Shown: positions 52,505 to 62,354 of the stretch, piece by piece
Position numbering within the stretch: the first letter of the stretch is position 1
Layout: every line of letters starts with the position of its first letter
From: CAZSXS01 sp964611385
Lineage (GTDB): Bacteria; Bacillota; Clostridia; Lachnospirales; CAYPQA01
NCBI GenBank assembly: GCA_964611385.1
Contig: CAZSXS010000004.1
Span: 1 to 64,000, forward strand
Direction of reading: 5' to 3'
DNA: 64,000 bases
Notes under the pieces: generated by a model
Seen by the model: only the letters and a program-made list of their open reading frames with translations
Told to the model about the DNA's origin: nothing
Database searches by the model: none
Position numbers and translations under genes: made by a program

Positions 52505-53191
52505 ATGTCCATATTACTGACAAAGGGACTGAAAAAATACTATGGGAAGGAACCGAATCTGGTTCGTGCGCTGGACGGCGTTGATTTGGAAGTGCAGGCG
52601 GGGCAGTTTGTGGCTGTGGTAGGCATGTCCGGCTCGGGCAAGAGTACTCTTTTGCATATGCTGGGGGGCTTGGATAAACCCTCAGAGGGGGAGGTGATTG
52701 TAGGCGGAAACCAACTGTCTAAGATGACGGATGAACAGCTAACAATCTTCCGTAGACGGAATGTCGGCTTTATCTTCCAAAATTACAACCTGGTACCTAT
52801 TTTAAATGTTTATGAAAATATCATTTTGCCTCTTGCCCTGGATGGGAACCAGGTGGATAAGGCCTTTGTGGATGAAATCATCCGTACCCTAGGCCTTTCT
52901 GAAAAGCAAGGAAACCTTCCCAATACCCTGTCGGGCGGACAGCAGCAGCGAGTGGCTATCGCTCGGGCCTTGGCTACAAAGCCCTCTATCGTCCTGGCCG
53001 ACGAGCCCACAGGAAACCTGGACAGCAAAACCAGTCAGGATGTATTGGGCATTTTAAAGATGACCTCCACGAAGTTCCATCAAACCATCATGATGATTAC
53101 CCATAACGAACAGATTGCACAGCTGGCCGACCGAATTATCCATATTGAAGATGGCAAAATCAAGGCAGAGGTGAGCAGCCATGAAAAATAA
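52505..53191 (+). CDS. ABC transporter ATPase (MacB/LolD type)
   Basis: A 228-residue ATPase with Walker [11 protein letters not shown]-loop IFQNYNLVP, signature [15 protein letters not shown], Walker [12 protein letters not shown] and H-loop THNEQIA. The length and the motif [10 protein letters not shown] are typical of ATPases serving FtsX/MacB-type permeases. AAAGGAG precedes the ATG. It overlaps the permease gene by 11 bp. The pair lies behind a two-component system with probable target sites, so it is likely an inducible resistance or stress-relief module. Confidence 0.94.
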   Translation: MSILLTKGLKKYYGKEPNLVRALDGVDLEVQAGQFVAVVGMSGSGKSTLLHMLGGLDKPSEGEVIVGGNQLSKMTDEQLTIFRRRNVGFIFQNYNLVPILNVYENIILPLALDGNQVDKAFVDEIIRTLGLSEKQGNLPNTLSGGQQQRVAIARALATKPSIVLADEPTGNLDSKTSQDVLGILKMTSTKFHQTIMMITHNEQIAQLADRIIHIEDGKIKAEVSSHEK

Positions 53192-55589
53192 CAATCAAGC
53201 CTTTGTTAGGGACCTGGCTCTGCAAAACCTAAAAAACAACAAGCTCCGAAACCTCTTTACCGTGCTGGCGATTGTGCTTTCTGTCAGCCTGCTAATGGGC
53301 CTTACCCTGTCCTATACCGCCATGAACGAAAGCACCAAAAAACAGATCAATCAAATGCAGCATGTGATTTACTATCGGGTAACGCCGGAGCAAATTGAAG
53401 TCCTGGAAAAAGATGAACGCATAGCCGAGCTGTATCTTTTCAAGCAAGGACAAAGCATGGAAATCGAAAATTTTATGGTGGTTCCCCGGTTTTACGAGCA
53501 AAAGGGCACCAAAATGCTCATTCCCCGTATCACTGAGGGCAACTATCCTCAGGCCGAAAACGAGATCGCTGTGGATAAATCCTATATGGCGCAGATCGGG
53601 AAAGCAGCCGCACTGGGTGCAAGACTTTCCTTTCAATTTTTGGACGGCAGCCAAGAAGAATTCATCATCAGCGGCTACACTGATACGGGTATGGTTTCCA
53701 ATGTCTACAATCTGCTGTTTTCCCAGAGTTATGCTATAAACGGCTCTCAGCTCAAAGAACATAACTACCATGTAGCCGTCCGCATTGTTGGAGCCGAAAG
53801 GATGTCAGACCAGGAATTTCTGGAGACCATCCGCTCCATCGGCAGCGACTGCGGGATCCAAAGACAACATATCAATGAAAACAATATCTTTGTCCTGTCT
53901 CTATCTTCAAGCTTTGGAGATGTGCTGCTTTTGATCACGCTGTTCTTTATTATTCTCTTGGTTAGCTTTTTGGTGATCTACAGTGTGTTTTATATTTCGG
54001 TGGTGGGCAGAACCCAGCTGTTTGGGCAGTTACGTACCTTGGGCGCCACCAAAAAGCAAGTCAAGCGCATCGTAAGACAAGAAGGCCTGCTCTTATGCCT
54101 CTTGGGCGCACCCCTCGGTCTTGTGATGGGCGCTTTGTATGCTTATTTCATAAGACCCGATGGCTGGAACTGGAAGACAACACTCCTAATCGGCTGCATT
54201 GTTTGGCTAGCCGATCTGCTGACGGTACTGATCTCTGTAGGCAAACCGGCAGACTTAGCCGCAAAGGTATCCCCCATTGAGGCCCTTCGGACGAACATGG
54301 CCGAAGAGGATATCAAACGCTTTCAACGAACAGTGAAAGTGGGCAGCCTAAGCCCCTGGCACCTGGCACGACTGAACGTAAAAAGAAACAGGAAAAAAGC
54401 AGTGCTGACCATCCTGTCCTTATGCCTTGGCGGTATCCTTTTCATGGCCGGAACCAGCATGATTACTTCCATCAATCAAGAAGAATACTCCAGACAAGGG
54501 AATTTTAAACACGGTGAATATTTTCTATCCCTTTCCGAAAACGCTGCCCAAACCAACCCCTTTGGTATGACCGGTGTTCAAGCTCAGGGCAACCCCATGA
54601 ATCAAGAGCTATTCGATCGGATTTCCAAGATAGAGGGTGTAAAAACACTTATTCCCTTGGAAAAGCTTGCAGTCAAATTTGACTACAAGGGGATACGCTC
54701 CGATGATTCGATCAATCCCTTTAACCAAGCAGAGGCAGAGCTACTGCGAAGCGGACTGAAGGAAGGCAGCCTTGACTATGAGCGTATGGTGGCAAACAAG
54801 GAGATACTGGTCGTCCTGAATAATATGGCGAAAGAAATTTACGGCTGGCAATTTGAGATCGGGGACAGCATAAACCTGCGTTGGTATGACGGGAAGGAAG
54901 AAGTGGAAAGCAGCTTTACCATTGCTGGAAGCGTTGACTACTCGCCCGAAAATTATTTGCAGGTTTATTCTGCCGGATGGTTTCTGGCGCCGGAGCCGCT
55001 TATAAGGGAAATGATGGTCGAGGGCTTTAACTTAACTCGAAATCTCATCGTGTCGGTATCTGACTTTCAAGAACAGGGGGCGAAAGTCGAACAACAATTA
55101 CAGTCTATTGTCGATGAAAGCCCACTGTTAAAAATGGCAACGCTACGGGAAGGGATCCTACAGGATCAAAATTCCTTCAGAACCCTCTACAGCTTTGTCT
55201 TGGGGATAACCTGCTTCATCATCTCTTTCAGCCTGATCAATCTGATCAACACCCTGATCACCAATGTCTTGACTCGAAAAAGAGAATTTGCCATGCTCCA
55301 ATCCATAGGCATGGATCAGCGTCAGCTGACCCTTATGATTCAAGGAGAAGGCTTGCTGTTGACTCTATGGAACCTGCTCTTGACCGTATCAGCGGGAACG
55401 GCTTGCGGCTACATCTTTATTCTAATCATGAAGAGCTACGGAGCAGACTACATGCATTACAGCTTCCCCATCTGGTATTTCCTACTCTATGCTGCTCTAA
55501 TTACACTCTCCCCCATCCTCATATCCGCTCTGTCTATTAAGCTATTCCAAAAGAAAGCTCTGGTCGAACGGCTAAGGGAAGTGGAATAG
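53181..55589 (+). CDS. FtsX/MacB-type ABC permease with duplicated fold
   Basis: An 802-residue permease made of two similar halves. Each has an N-terminal membrane helix (~25-47; ~405-427), a large extracytoplasmic domain (~48-245; ~430-665) and three more helices (~252-360; ~668-785). Eight helices and two large outer domains set it apart from BceB-type permeases (ten helices, one large domain). The FtsX segments RTQLFGQLRTLGATKKQVKR and KREFAMLQSIGMDQRQLT contact the ATPase. Such permeases use ATP to work on substrates in the outer face of the membrane. The substrate is unknown. Confidence 0.92.
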   Translation: MKNNNQAFVRDLALQNLKNNKLRNLFTVLAIVLSVSLLMGLTLSYTAMNESTKKQINQMQHVIYYRVTPEQIEVLEKDERIAELYLFKQGQSMEIENFMVVPRFYEQKGTKMLIPRITEGNYPQAENEIAVDKSYMAQIGKAAALGARLSFQFLDGSQEEFIISGYTDTGMVSNVYNLLFSQSYAINGSQLKEHNYHVAVRIVGAERMSDQEFLETIRSIGSDCGIQRQHINENNIFVLSLSSSFGDVLLLITLFFIILLVSFLVIYSVFYISVVGRTQLFGQLRTLGATKKQVKRIVRQEGLLLCLLGAPLGLVMGALYAYFIRPDGWNWKTTLLIGCIVWLADLLTVLISVGKPADLAAKVSPIEALRTNMAEEDIKRFQRTVKVGSLSPWHLARLNVKRNRKKAVLTILSLCLGGILFMAGTSMITSINQEEYSRQGNFKHGEYFLSLSENAAQTNPFGMTGVQAQGNPMNQELFDRISKIEGVKTLIPLEKLAVKFDYKGIRSDDSINPFNQAEAELLRSGLKEGSLDYERMVANKEILVVLNNMAKEIYGWQFEIGDSINLRWYDGKEEVESSFTIAGSVDYSPENYLQVYSAGWFLAPEPLIREMMVEGFNLTRNLIVSVSDFQEQGAKVEQQLQSIVDESPLLKMATLREGILQDQNSFRTLYSFVLGITCFIISFSLINLINTLITNVLTRKREFAMLQSIGMDQRQLTLMIQGEGLLLTLWNLLLTVSAGTACGYIFILIMKSYGADYMHYSFPIWYFLLYAALITLSPILISALSIKLFQKKALVERLREVE

Positions 55590-55655
55590 CAATGGATGAG
55601 AGGGGAAGATTTTGAAAAGCTGAAAAGGATTTTCGAAGCAAAGCGGTTATAGTGC

Positions 55656-55695
55656 AAAAGGCGTATGGGTATTGTTGCGATGCCCATACGCCTTT
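55656..55695 (+). terminator. Rho-independent terminator
   Basis: AAAAGGCGTATGGG pairs with CCCATACGCCTTTT around a 12-nt loop, ending in TTTTG. It closes the ABC operon. Confidence 0.9.
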
Positions 55696-55827
55696 TGTAT
55701 TCGTACTGCAATACTGGGACCAAGCTGTTCTTCTCCAAGCAACAAAAACCCTCATAATATTAATACTAATTCTCTTGTAATTCTGAAGCTTTGTCGTGAA
55801 TTAGTTTGGTAACTTTTTCATAATCTG

Positions 55828-55856
55828 TTGACATTGCGTTGGCTTTTATGTACTAT
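55828..55856 (+). promoter_or_regulatory. Sigma-A promoter and structured leader of the chemoreceptor gene
   Basis: Consensus TTGACA (55828-55833) and TACTAT (55851-55856) with a 17-bp spacer. It gives a leader of about 120 nt that contains two small perfect hairpins: GAGGG-TAT-CCCTC (55907-55919) and TGTTGG-AAA-CCAACA (55950-55964), the latter ending just before the ribosome site. Confidence 0.65.
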
Positions 55857-55984
55857 GTGTTGTAGCGCAAACGTAAGGCTGACATATGCTTCCTTTTTAA
55901 TCAATCGAGGGTATCCCTCTATTTTAGACTTTGTGCTATTTTTTATAATTGTTGGAAACCAACAGAATTTTGGAGGGGAATTTA

Positions 55985-58237
55985 ATGAATTGGTACAGGA
56001 ACATGAGAATCAAATCAAAGCTTCTAGCTAGTTTCGGGTTAGTCATTATTGTTTCTATCGTTATGGTAGCGTTTGCCGTCATGGCTATGAAGAATCTGGG
56101 TTCACGGTATAAACTGTTAATAAGCGGCCCTATACATGCGAGAACTTATGTTATTTCAGTTGGAAGAAATTTTTCAAGGGCTAATCTTAATTTACAAAAC
56201 ATTGTGGGTTTTTTTGGTAGCAAGGATGAGCTTAATTCAGATAAAGAGAATCTGAATTACTTTGTCAATGAAGCTATAATTGAATTAGGCAAGTACAAAG
56301 ATTCTATAAATAGTGACGAATCCTTAGATAAAAAATTTGTCGATGAACAAATTACTTGGGCTGATGAATTGATTGCTGATATTAAAAATAATTATATTCC
56401 ATTATGTGATCATATTGTTTCAACAATATATACGGATAAAGACAAAGCAATGCAAGATACCTTAGTAGTAAATAAAATTGTAGATGAAATAAACGATCAT
56501 CTAGATCAAAAGGGAACTGAATTGAATGATTTATTTGATGATCAATTATATAGAATGCAACGGTTTGAGGACGCTTCACACGTTTTTATGAATGTATTTT
56601 CCGGGTTTTTGACAACTATAACTATACTGATTACACTCTATGTTGCGAAGGTTATTACAAAGCCTATTAAGCAATTAATGAGATGCGCTGACAAAGTGGT
56701 GAATGGTGATTTTAGCGAAAAAATCGCAATTACCCAAACGAATGATGAAATCGATCAACTATCAAATCATATAGCGCAAATGGTATCCATATTTGAAGCG
56801 ATCATAAATGAAGTTTCCAAATTTAATGTTGAGTTTAGCCAAGGAGATATTGAGGCTCGGCTTAATTCGGAAGGCTTTCACGGAAGATATAAAGACATTA
56901 TTGATTCAATTAACAATTTAGTGAATATCTTTGGGGAGGATAACACAACGCTGATTGGTTACATGAAAAATATTGGTGAAGGTATCTTTGATTTTGAGGT
57001 GAAAAAATTCCCTGGCAAAAAGGTTATTTTAACAAACACCATCACAAATGTTCAAAGTAATTTAATTCAAGTGTCCAATGAGATTAATAACCTAATTAAG
57101 CAAGCCACAGCCGGAAATCTGAATTGTCGGTTTAATTCTAATCAATATCAGGGTGATTGGAAAAACATAATGGATGCGCTCAATATGCTGGTTACTGCAA
57201 TCTCTATTCCTTTAAGAGAAGTGCAGCACGTTTTATCCAGGATAGAAGAAGGCGATTTTTCTGCCAAAATGGAAGGGAAGTTTGAGGGAGAATTTGCTAC
57301 GATGCAAAGCAGCTTGAATCAAACGACTCACGAAGTAGGTTCTTATATTACTGAAATAAGCGAAATACTTAAAGATGTGTCCAATGGCAACTTAAAAAAA
57401 GGCATTATCAGAAATTATGTTGGCCAGTATGATCAAATCAAGCTTTCAATCAACAATATCATTCAGACCCTTAACAGAGTTATTTGTGATATTGGTATAT
57501 CGGCTAATAATGTTTTATCCGGAGCCAACCAGATCTCTTTAAGCTCAATTGATTTAGCGAACGGAGCAACAAAGCAAACTTCCTCGATTGCTGAGCTTAT
57601 GTCATCCATTAAGATGATCAGTGAAAAAACACAATTAAATACGACAAATTCACAAACCGCTACTGAGCTATCCGACCGATCCATAGAGAATGCACGCTTG
57701 GGTAATGAAGATATGGATCGGATGTTGTCATCTATGGATGGGATCAAGGAATCTTCAAACAATATATCAAAACTAACAAAGGTCATTGAAGAAATCGCTT
57801 TTCAGATCAATCTTCTGGCGTTTAATGCATCAATTGAAGCTTCTCGAGCTGGTCAGTATGGAAGAGGATTTTCCGTTGTAGCTGGTGAAGTGCGCAATCT
57901 TGCCTTAAGAAGCCAAGAAGCGGTTAGCGAAACCACTCAGTTAATTGAAGAATCAATTGAAAAAGTGGATACAGGTACAAAAATAGCAAATATTACAGCC
58001 TCTGCTTTAAACACGATTATCAATGATGTCGTTTCTATCTCCAAAATGATAAACCAAATATTTAGTTCAACTAAAGAACAGGGTCAAGCGATCTATATGG
58101 TTAATGATGAAATTACTGAAATCTCTTCTGTTGTTCAAAGCAATTCTGCTGCGTCTGAAGAAACAGCAAGTGCCGCCGAAGAACTTGTGTCTCTGTCTCA
58201 AGCGCTTACTAATGCAGTTTCTTATTTTACAGTTTAG
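55985..58237 (+). CDS. Methyl-accepting chemotaxis protein with a long multi-HAMP linker
   Basis: A 750-residue receptor. ATG 55985 (MNWYRNMRIKSKL) has GGAGGGG 6 nt upstream; the frame is open to 55949. A membrane segment (~15-37), a ~150-residue extracytoplasmic four-helix-type domain, and a second membrane segment (~193-213) are followed by a HAMP domain. Then come about four more HAMP-like modules (~265-480), recognisable by recurring QGDIEAR, EGIFDFEV, AGNLNCRF, EGDFSAKM and NGNLKKGI. The C-terminal signalling hairpin has its tip at EIAFQINLLAFNASIEAS...GRGFSVVAGEVR. No CheW/CheA genes are nearby. The ligand is unknown. Confidence 0.92.
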   Translation: MNWYRNMRIKSKLLASFGLVIIVSIVMVAFAVMAMKNLGSRYKLLISGPIHARTYVISVGRNFSRANLNLQNIVGFFGSKDELNSDKENLNYFVNEAIIELGKYKDSINSDESLDKKFVDEQITWADELIADIKNNYIPLCDHIVSTIYTDKDKAMQDTLVVNKIVDEINDHLDQKGTELNDLFDDQLYRMQRFEDASHVFMNVFSGFLTTITILITLYVAKVITKPIKQLMRCADKVVNGDFSEKIAITQTNDEIDQLSNHIAQMVSIFEAIINEVSKFNVEFSQGDIEARLNSEGFHGRYKDIIDSINNLVNIFGEDNTTLIGYMKNIGEGIFDFEVKKFPGKKVILTNTITNVQSNLIQVSNEINNLIKQATAGNLNCRFNSNQYQGDWKNIMDALNMLVTAISIPLREVQHVLSRIEEGDFSAKMEGKFEGEFATMQSSLNQTTHEVGSYITEISEILKDVSNGNLKKGIIRNYVGQYDQIKLSINNIIQTLNRVICDIGISANNVLSGANQISLSSIDLANGATKQTSSIAELMSSIKMISEKTQLNTTNSQTATELSDRSIENARLGNEDMDRMLSSMDGIKESSNNISKLTKVIEEIAFQINLLAFNASIEASRAGQYGRGFSVVAGEVRNLALRSQEAVSETTQLIEESIEKVDTGTKIANITASALNTIINDVVSISKMINQIFSSTKEQGQAIYMVNDEITEISSVVQSNSAASEETASAAEELVSLSQALTNAVSYFTV

Positions 58238-58288
58238 TTTTGTTCCCTTTGTATCTTTTACTTTTTATTTGAAAAGGAGGAAGAAAAA

Positions 58289-59134
58289 ATGATTGCAATG
58301 GATAACTTTGAAAGGTGGCAACAAATACTATTTACTGATAAGGCAACAGCAGTATTAAATAGTAATGAAAAAGCGGATTTGGATAAACTCTCATTAGAAA
58401 AAAGAAACGACTTACTGAGGGATCTGCTTGAGAAACCTGTGGGTGATGTAGGTGTACTGCACCCCTTATACTTTAGAAATAAGTGGGCTGATGCATTGTT
58501 GGCGACAGGGCTTCAGGCACCTGTATCTGTATTTGAAATAGCCCCCGGCTCTAATGATGTCATTCCATTAACGGTATCTCGTATCTTTAACCATCCCCAA
58601 ACGTCCTATACGGCAGCTAATACAAATAAACAGTTAACCCAATATCTTTATGAAAAAACAAGCCATCTGCCAATTAAAATAAAAGTCATTGAGGAACAGG
58701 CGCAAATGATGGGTGTTTATGCTCAGCCTAGTCAATTTGATGCGGTGCTGTTTGAACATGCCGTGAACGATATTATGTATGACATGATTGCCCGAAAGAA
58801 TGGCTTGGATACCATTCATGAAGACTGGTTTGGTATTCTTCCGAAAATTATCAGCTGTATGAATAGCGAATATGCCAATGGCACCTATGAAAGTACGATC
58901 AAAGAGGAACTTCTTGGGGTGTTTTCATCTTGTTTGGATACCTTAAAGGAAGGTTCTTACATCATAATCAATCATTTTATGTATCAAGCCGATTTAGATT
59001 TGGGGCTAAATTATGAATTGTGGGAAACGCTCCTTCCAACAGTTCGAAAATGGGTCGAAGAGGCAAAGATTGGTAAAGAAGTGTTTTTTGACGGATTTGA
59101 GCCTCAGTGGTGGATGTTTATACAGAAGGCGTGA
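58289..59134 (+). CDS. Putative SAM-dependent methyltransferase-like protein
   Basis: A 281-residue protein. Residues ~75-175 have the order of a class I methyltransferase: a glycine-containing first loop VFEIAPGSNDVIPL, and later FDAVLFEHAVND where the fourth strand would be. The first ~50 residues are helical and the C-terminus ends WWMFIQKA. The canonical GxGxG is reduced to PGSND, so activity is uncertain. AAAGGAGG precedes the ATG. It lies 51 bp after the chemoreceptor with no terminator between, so co-transcription is possible. It has no resemblance to CheR. Confidence 0.6.
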   Translation: MIAMDNFERWQQILFTDKATAVLNSNEKADLDKLSLEKRNDLLRDLLEKPVGDVGVLHPLYFRNKWADALLATGLQAPVSVFEIAPGSNDVIPLTVSRIFNHPQTSYTAANTNKQLTQYLYEKTSHLPIKIKVIEEQAQMMGVYAQPSQFDAVLFEHAVNDIMYDMIARKNGLDTIHEDWFGILPKIISCMNSEYANGTYESTIKEELLGVFSSCLDTLKEGSYIIINHFMYQADLDLGLNYELWETLLPTVRKWVEEAKIGKEVFFDGFEPQWWMFIQKA

Positions 59135-59260
59135 GAGGGAAAGACTGTCAGTGCATGAGGTTGCTCAGCTCGAATCTTGCTGAATTTCATTCGCATTTTA
59201 TGCGTTATGAAAGATGGGCGTAAATACCACAGACGAGAACAATCTTTATAGAGGTAAAAA

Positions 59261-60199
59261 ATGAAAACAGCAATCATTTCAGATGTTCACGGAAACTACA
59301 GCGCATTAATCAAAGTGATTGAACATGCAACTTTGAACAAAGTGGATCGATTTATTTTTATAGGAGACTATGTATTTGACTTGCCATTTTCTAATGAAGT
59401 GGTGAAGTATATTTCCTTACTAAAAAACGCCGATGTTGTTTTGGGAAACAAAGAAGTCTATTTAAAAGCATTGTCCCAAGAAAATCAAGCAGCGTGGGTA
59501 TTTGACCAAATGGGGGCAATGTACCAAACCTATCGTGAACTGTCCGAGGAAGCACTTGCTTTTATTTCAACACTTAAAGAAGACGCCTATATTCCGCTTC
59601 AAAGCGGTGGCTTTATTTACGCAAGCCATTATCCAAAAGACATGCTGCAAGGAATCAAAGCAGATTGTACAAGCTCGCAATTCCATAAGAAAATGATAGA
59701 AAGGCTCTTTTCTCATGAACAGTTTCTTTGTGATTTTAGTGAATTACTAAAGCAGGATGAGTTTAAAAGCTTATTTGGTAAAATAGAGGCTAAGGTTATC
59801 TTGTTTGGCCACAACCATTTACAAAGCTATGGATATTGTGGTGAAAAGCTCATTATTAACCCTGGTTCTTGCGGACTACCCCTTGACTTTGACACTCGAG
59901 CCTCTTATACCATGCTGGAAGAAACAGAATCCGGCCTTGCTGTCATTGAACATCGAGTTGAGTACGATATTGAGGCTACTATTGAGCAAACAAAAAAGTC
60001 AAAAGTCTATGCGTGCGGTAGGGTTTGGTTGGAACTGGTTTTTTTGGCAATGAGGACGGGTAGAGACTATTTTGGACTGTTTTTTAAAATTGCAACTGAA
60101 TTAGCAATTTCCAAAGGCGAAACAAGCGGCTTCTTTACCAACGAAACTTGGAAACAAGCTTATACTAATTTTTTAGATCATGTGAGGTGGATGCAATGA
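59261..60199 (+). CDS. Calcineurin-like metallophosphoesterase (YfcE type)
   Basis: A 312-residue phosphoesterase. The metal-binding motifs are in the usual order: SDVHGNYSAL (residues 7-16), GDYVFD (GD-x), LGNKE (GN-x-E variant), HYPKD and GHNH (~186-189) with INPGSCGLPLD after it. The core matches YfcE/MJ0936 phosphodiesterases of ~180 residues; the extra ~80 C-terminal residues are helical and unassigned. ATG with GAGGT upstream. It overlaps the next methyltransferase gene (ATGA), forming a two-gene unit. Confidence 0.9.
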   Translation: MKTAIISDVHGNYSALIKVIEHATLNKVDRFIFIGDYVFDLPFSNEVVKYISLLKNADVVLGNKEVYLKALSQENQAAWVFDQMGAMYQTYRELSEEALAFISTLKEDAYIPLQSGGFIYASHYPKDMLQGIKADCTSSQFHKKMIERLFSHEQFLCDFSELLKQDEFKSLFGKIEAKVILFGHNHLQSYGYCGEKLIINPGSCGLPLDFDTRASYTMLEETESGLAVIEHRVEYDIEATIEQTKKSKVYACGRVWLELVFLAMRTGRDYFGLFFKIATELAISKGETSGFFTNETWKQAYTNFLDHVRWMQ

Positions 60200-60921
60200 G
60201 AACATTTGAAAGCCCTGCATATTCAAAAGTAAATGCACAAGTCTTCGGAGAAGACTTAAAGCAAATGGGGATGGCAACTATAAAGCAGGTGGAAAAATTG
60301 GCTCTGATACTGCCAAAGGGTGGGAAACTATTGGATTTAGGCTGCGGGGCAGGGCAAATAACAAAGTGGTTTGCTGAAAAATTGCAATGCGAGGCAGTTG
60401 GAATTGATCTTGATGATGAGGCTATTTCTTATGCCACTGCACATAACGCTAATGCAAAAATTGAGTATAAAAAAATGGATTTTTTAGATATCAACTTGCC
60501 GAATAACGATTTTTCCATTGTGCTTTCGATTGACACCCTTTATTTTTGTAAATCCATTGACAATATTCATAAAGTCCTTTCACGCTGTATAGAATTGCTG
60601 AGCGATAATGGTATTATTGCTGTTTTTTGGGAAAACTGCCCTGCTACTATCTACGAAAATAAAACAAACACGCCACAAGGAACCCCTATCGGAAAATGGG
60701 CAAATGAAATGGGGTATCGTTTTGAAACAATTGATTTTTCAAGTGAATTGATGGATTTTTGGAAATCATGGAGATACTTTGAAGACAGTAAGGACGAATT
60801 GATTGCAGAAATAGGTGAGGCGGCATTTGCTGAATCAGAGCAAGAGTTTAAATTTATGATCAGCTATTTTGAAAAAAATCCTAACTATATAGGAAGATGG
60901 TTGTTCTTGATACATAAATGA
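60196..60921 (+). CDS. Class I SAM-dependent methyltransferase
   Basis: A 241-residue methyltransferase. ATG 60196 overlaps the phosphoesterase stop and has GAGGTGG upstream; GTG 60187 is an alternative three codons earlier. Motif I is LLDLGCGAGQITKWF (~45-59), the acidic ribose-binding residue is in AVGIDLDDEAI, and motif II/III is FSIVLSIDTLYFC. The sequence fits the methyltransferase type 11/25 group, which acts on small molecules. The substrate is unknown. Followed by a very strong terminator. Confidence 0.9.
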   Translation: MRTFESPAYSKVNAQVFGEDLKQMGMATIKQVEKLALILPKGGKLLDLGCGAGQITKWFAEKLQCEAVGIDLDDEAISYATAHNANAKIEYKKMDFLDINLPNNDFSIVLSIDTLYFCKSIDNIHKVLSRCIELLSDNGIIAVFWENCPATIYENKTNTPQGTPIGKWANEMGYRFETIDFSSELMDFWKSWRYFEDSKDELIAEIGEAAFAESEQEFKFMISYFEKNPNYIGRWLFLIHK

Positions 60922-60997
60922 AGGAGTGGGCTTTCTTGAGGGGGAATACCTCAGCTGGTGGTCTAATGAGTTGTAAGTTTATCCGAAATTTGGCGGA

Positions 60998-61058
60998 TTC
61001 TATGCAAAACAAAAGCGAGTGCTAAAAGTAAAAGCACTCGCTTTTGTTTTGCATAGAA
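60998..61058 (+). terminator. Very long perfect hairpin, probable terminator
   Basis: Two 26-bp arms (60998-61023 and 61033-61058) are exact reverse complements around the 9-nt loop AAAAGTAAA. The inner part AAAAGCGAGTGCT/AGCACTCGCTTTT with its T-rich 3' side looks like an ordinary bidirectional terminator. The outer 13 bp (TTCTATGCAAAAC) extend it far beyond the usual length. Confidence 0.85.
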
Positions 61059-61187
61059 ACTGGGGCCATATATTTGTGGGATAATTGTCGTTGAACTTAA
61101 CAGCGAGGGCTACCGCTATGGGAGGATGTTGAAGATTAAAATATACCTTCAATGAATTTCTGTTGCGAAATTTTCTAACGCTTGCCC

Positions 61188-61216
61188 TTGTGTCATTTTG
61201 TATTCTGCTTTATAAT
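61188..61216 (+). promoter_or_regulatory. Candidate sigma-A promoter of the DUF2809-GH25 gene
   Basis: TTGTGT and TATAAT with a 17-bp spacer, 79 bp before the ATG at 61296. Confidence 0.65.
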
Positions 61217-61295
61217 GCATTATTAAGGCGAAAGACAGAGAGCCATACAAAGCATTTATTTATAGCATATAATAAATTACCATAGGTGAAGTACG

Positions 61296-62354
61296 ATGAT
61301 AAAATTGAGCCCAAAGTACTTTTTGTTATCCATTCTATTTTTATTCATTGAAATACTAATAGCGATATATATTCACGATTCGTTGGTTCGGCCTTACGTT
61401 GGTGATATCATTGTTATTTTACTGATATATTCTATATATCGCTCTTTTTTTAGCGTCAACATCAAGTGGGTTCCTATTTGCATATTTATTTTTGCCACTG
61501 CTGTGGAGCTAATGCAGCTGGTAAACATTGTTTCCTTATTAGGGCTAGAGGATAATAGAATTGCACGTGTTGTGCTTGGCACGACTTTCGATTTAAAAGA
61601 CATAGCTTGTTATTTTGTAGGAACATTGTTGGTAATTGCATGGAAAAAAATCAACAATACGGCCTTACAAATGCTTGTCATATTTCTTGCGGGATTAACC
61701 TCTATGGTTACTTTTATAATTCTTGCTTACAATGGTTTATGGTGGCCAATTGACCCTGTATTAATGGGTTATGAAATAAAAGGAGTTGATGTAGCCAGAT
61801 ATCAAGGGGATATTGACTGGGAAATTCTGCATGAGAAGGGGATTAAATTTGCTTTTGCAAAAGCCACTGAAGGCAGCTCCTATAAAGATCCATATTTTGA
61901 TATGAATGTGATAAATGCTGAAGGTGCAGGGATTCATACAGGCGCCTATCATTTTTTCAGAACAGAAACAACAGGTCATAATCAAGCTGAAAACTTTCTT
62001 AATTCAATTATTAAGTATACATTGACAATGCCACCTGTTTTGGACTTTGAAGTAGCTGACAATGAAGATGATATTGAAAAAAGACGCATAATTAATGAAA
62101 CAAAAGCCTTTCTTTTGAAAGTAGAAGAAGCGTTAGGCGTTAAACCATTGATTTACTCAACATATGAAAGCTATTATGCTTATTTAATAGATGACTTTGG
62201 TGAGTATGATTTTTGGATGAGAGATTTAATCAAACAGCCTTCTATACCGAATGGTAGAATTGTTATTTGGCAATATTGCAATAGGGGCAGATTAGAAGGT
62301 ATAGATGCTAGTCAGAAATATGTTGACTTGAATGTGTTGTTTTGGTTGGACTAA
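61296..62354 (+). CDS. DUF2809 membrane domain fused to a GH25 lysozyme
   Basis: A 352-residue two-part protein. Residues 1-120 contain four membrane segments and the DUF2809 pattern (VGDIIVILLIYSIYR; TAVELMQLVNI; TTFDLKDIACYFVGTLL). Another membrane segment (~127-148) leads to a glycoside hydrolase family 25 muramidase (~160-352). Its catalytic pattern is complete: GVDVARYQGDIDW at the start, FAKATEG, GAYHFF, the acidic pair DFE (~248-250) and WQYC. GH25 enzymes cut the glycan of peptidoglycan. Most are secreted with cell-wall-binding repeats; this one would be tethered to the membrane. There is no stop or frameshift at the join. Confidence 0.9.
   Translation: MIKLSPKYFLLSILFLFIEILIAIYIHDSLVRPYVGDIIVILLIYSIYRSFFSVNIKWVPICIFIFATAVELMQLVNIVSLLGLEDNRIARVVLGTTFDLKDIACYFVGTLLVIAWKKINNTALQMLVIFLAGLTSMVTFIILAYNGLWWPIDPVLMGYEIKGVDVARYQGDIDWEILHEKGIKFAFAKATEGSSYKDPYFDMNVINAEGAGIHTGAYHFFRTETTGHNQAENFLNSIIKYTLTMPPVLDFEVADNEDDIEKRRIINETKAFLLKVEEALGVKPLIYSTYESYYAYLIDDFGEYDFWMRDLIKQPSIPNGRIVIWQYCNRGRLEGIDASQKYVDLNVLFWLD

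Noticed and set aside
55857..55984. A c-di-GMP or other riboswitch in the chemoreceptor leader
   Set aside because: Two short perfect hairpins are present but the conserved core nucleotides of the c-di-GMP classes are not recognisable.
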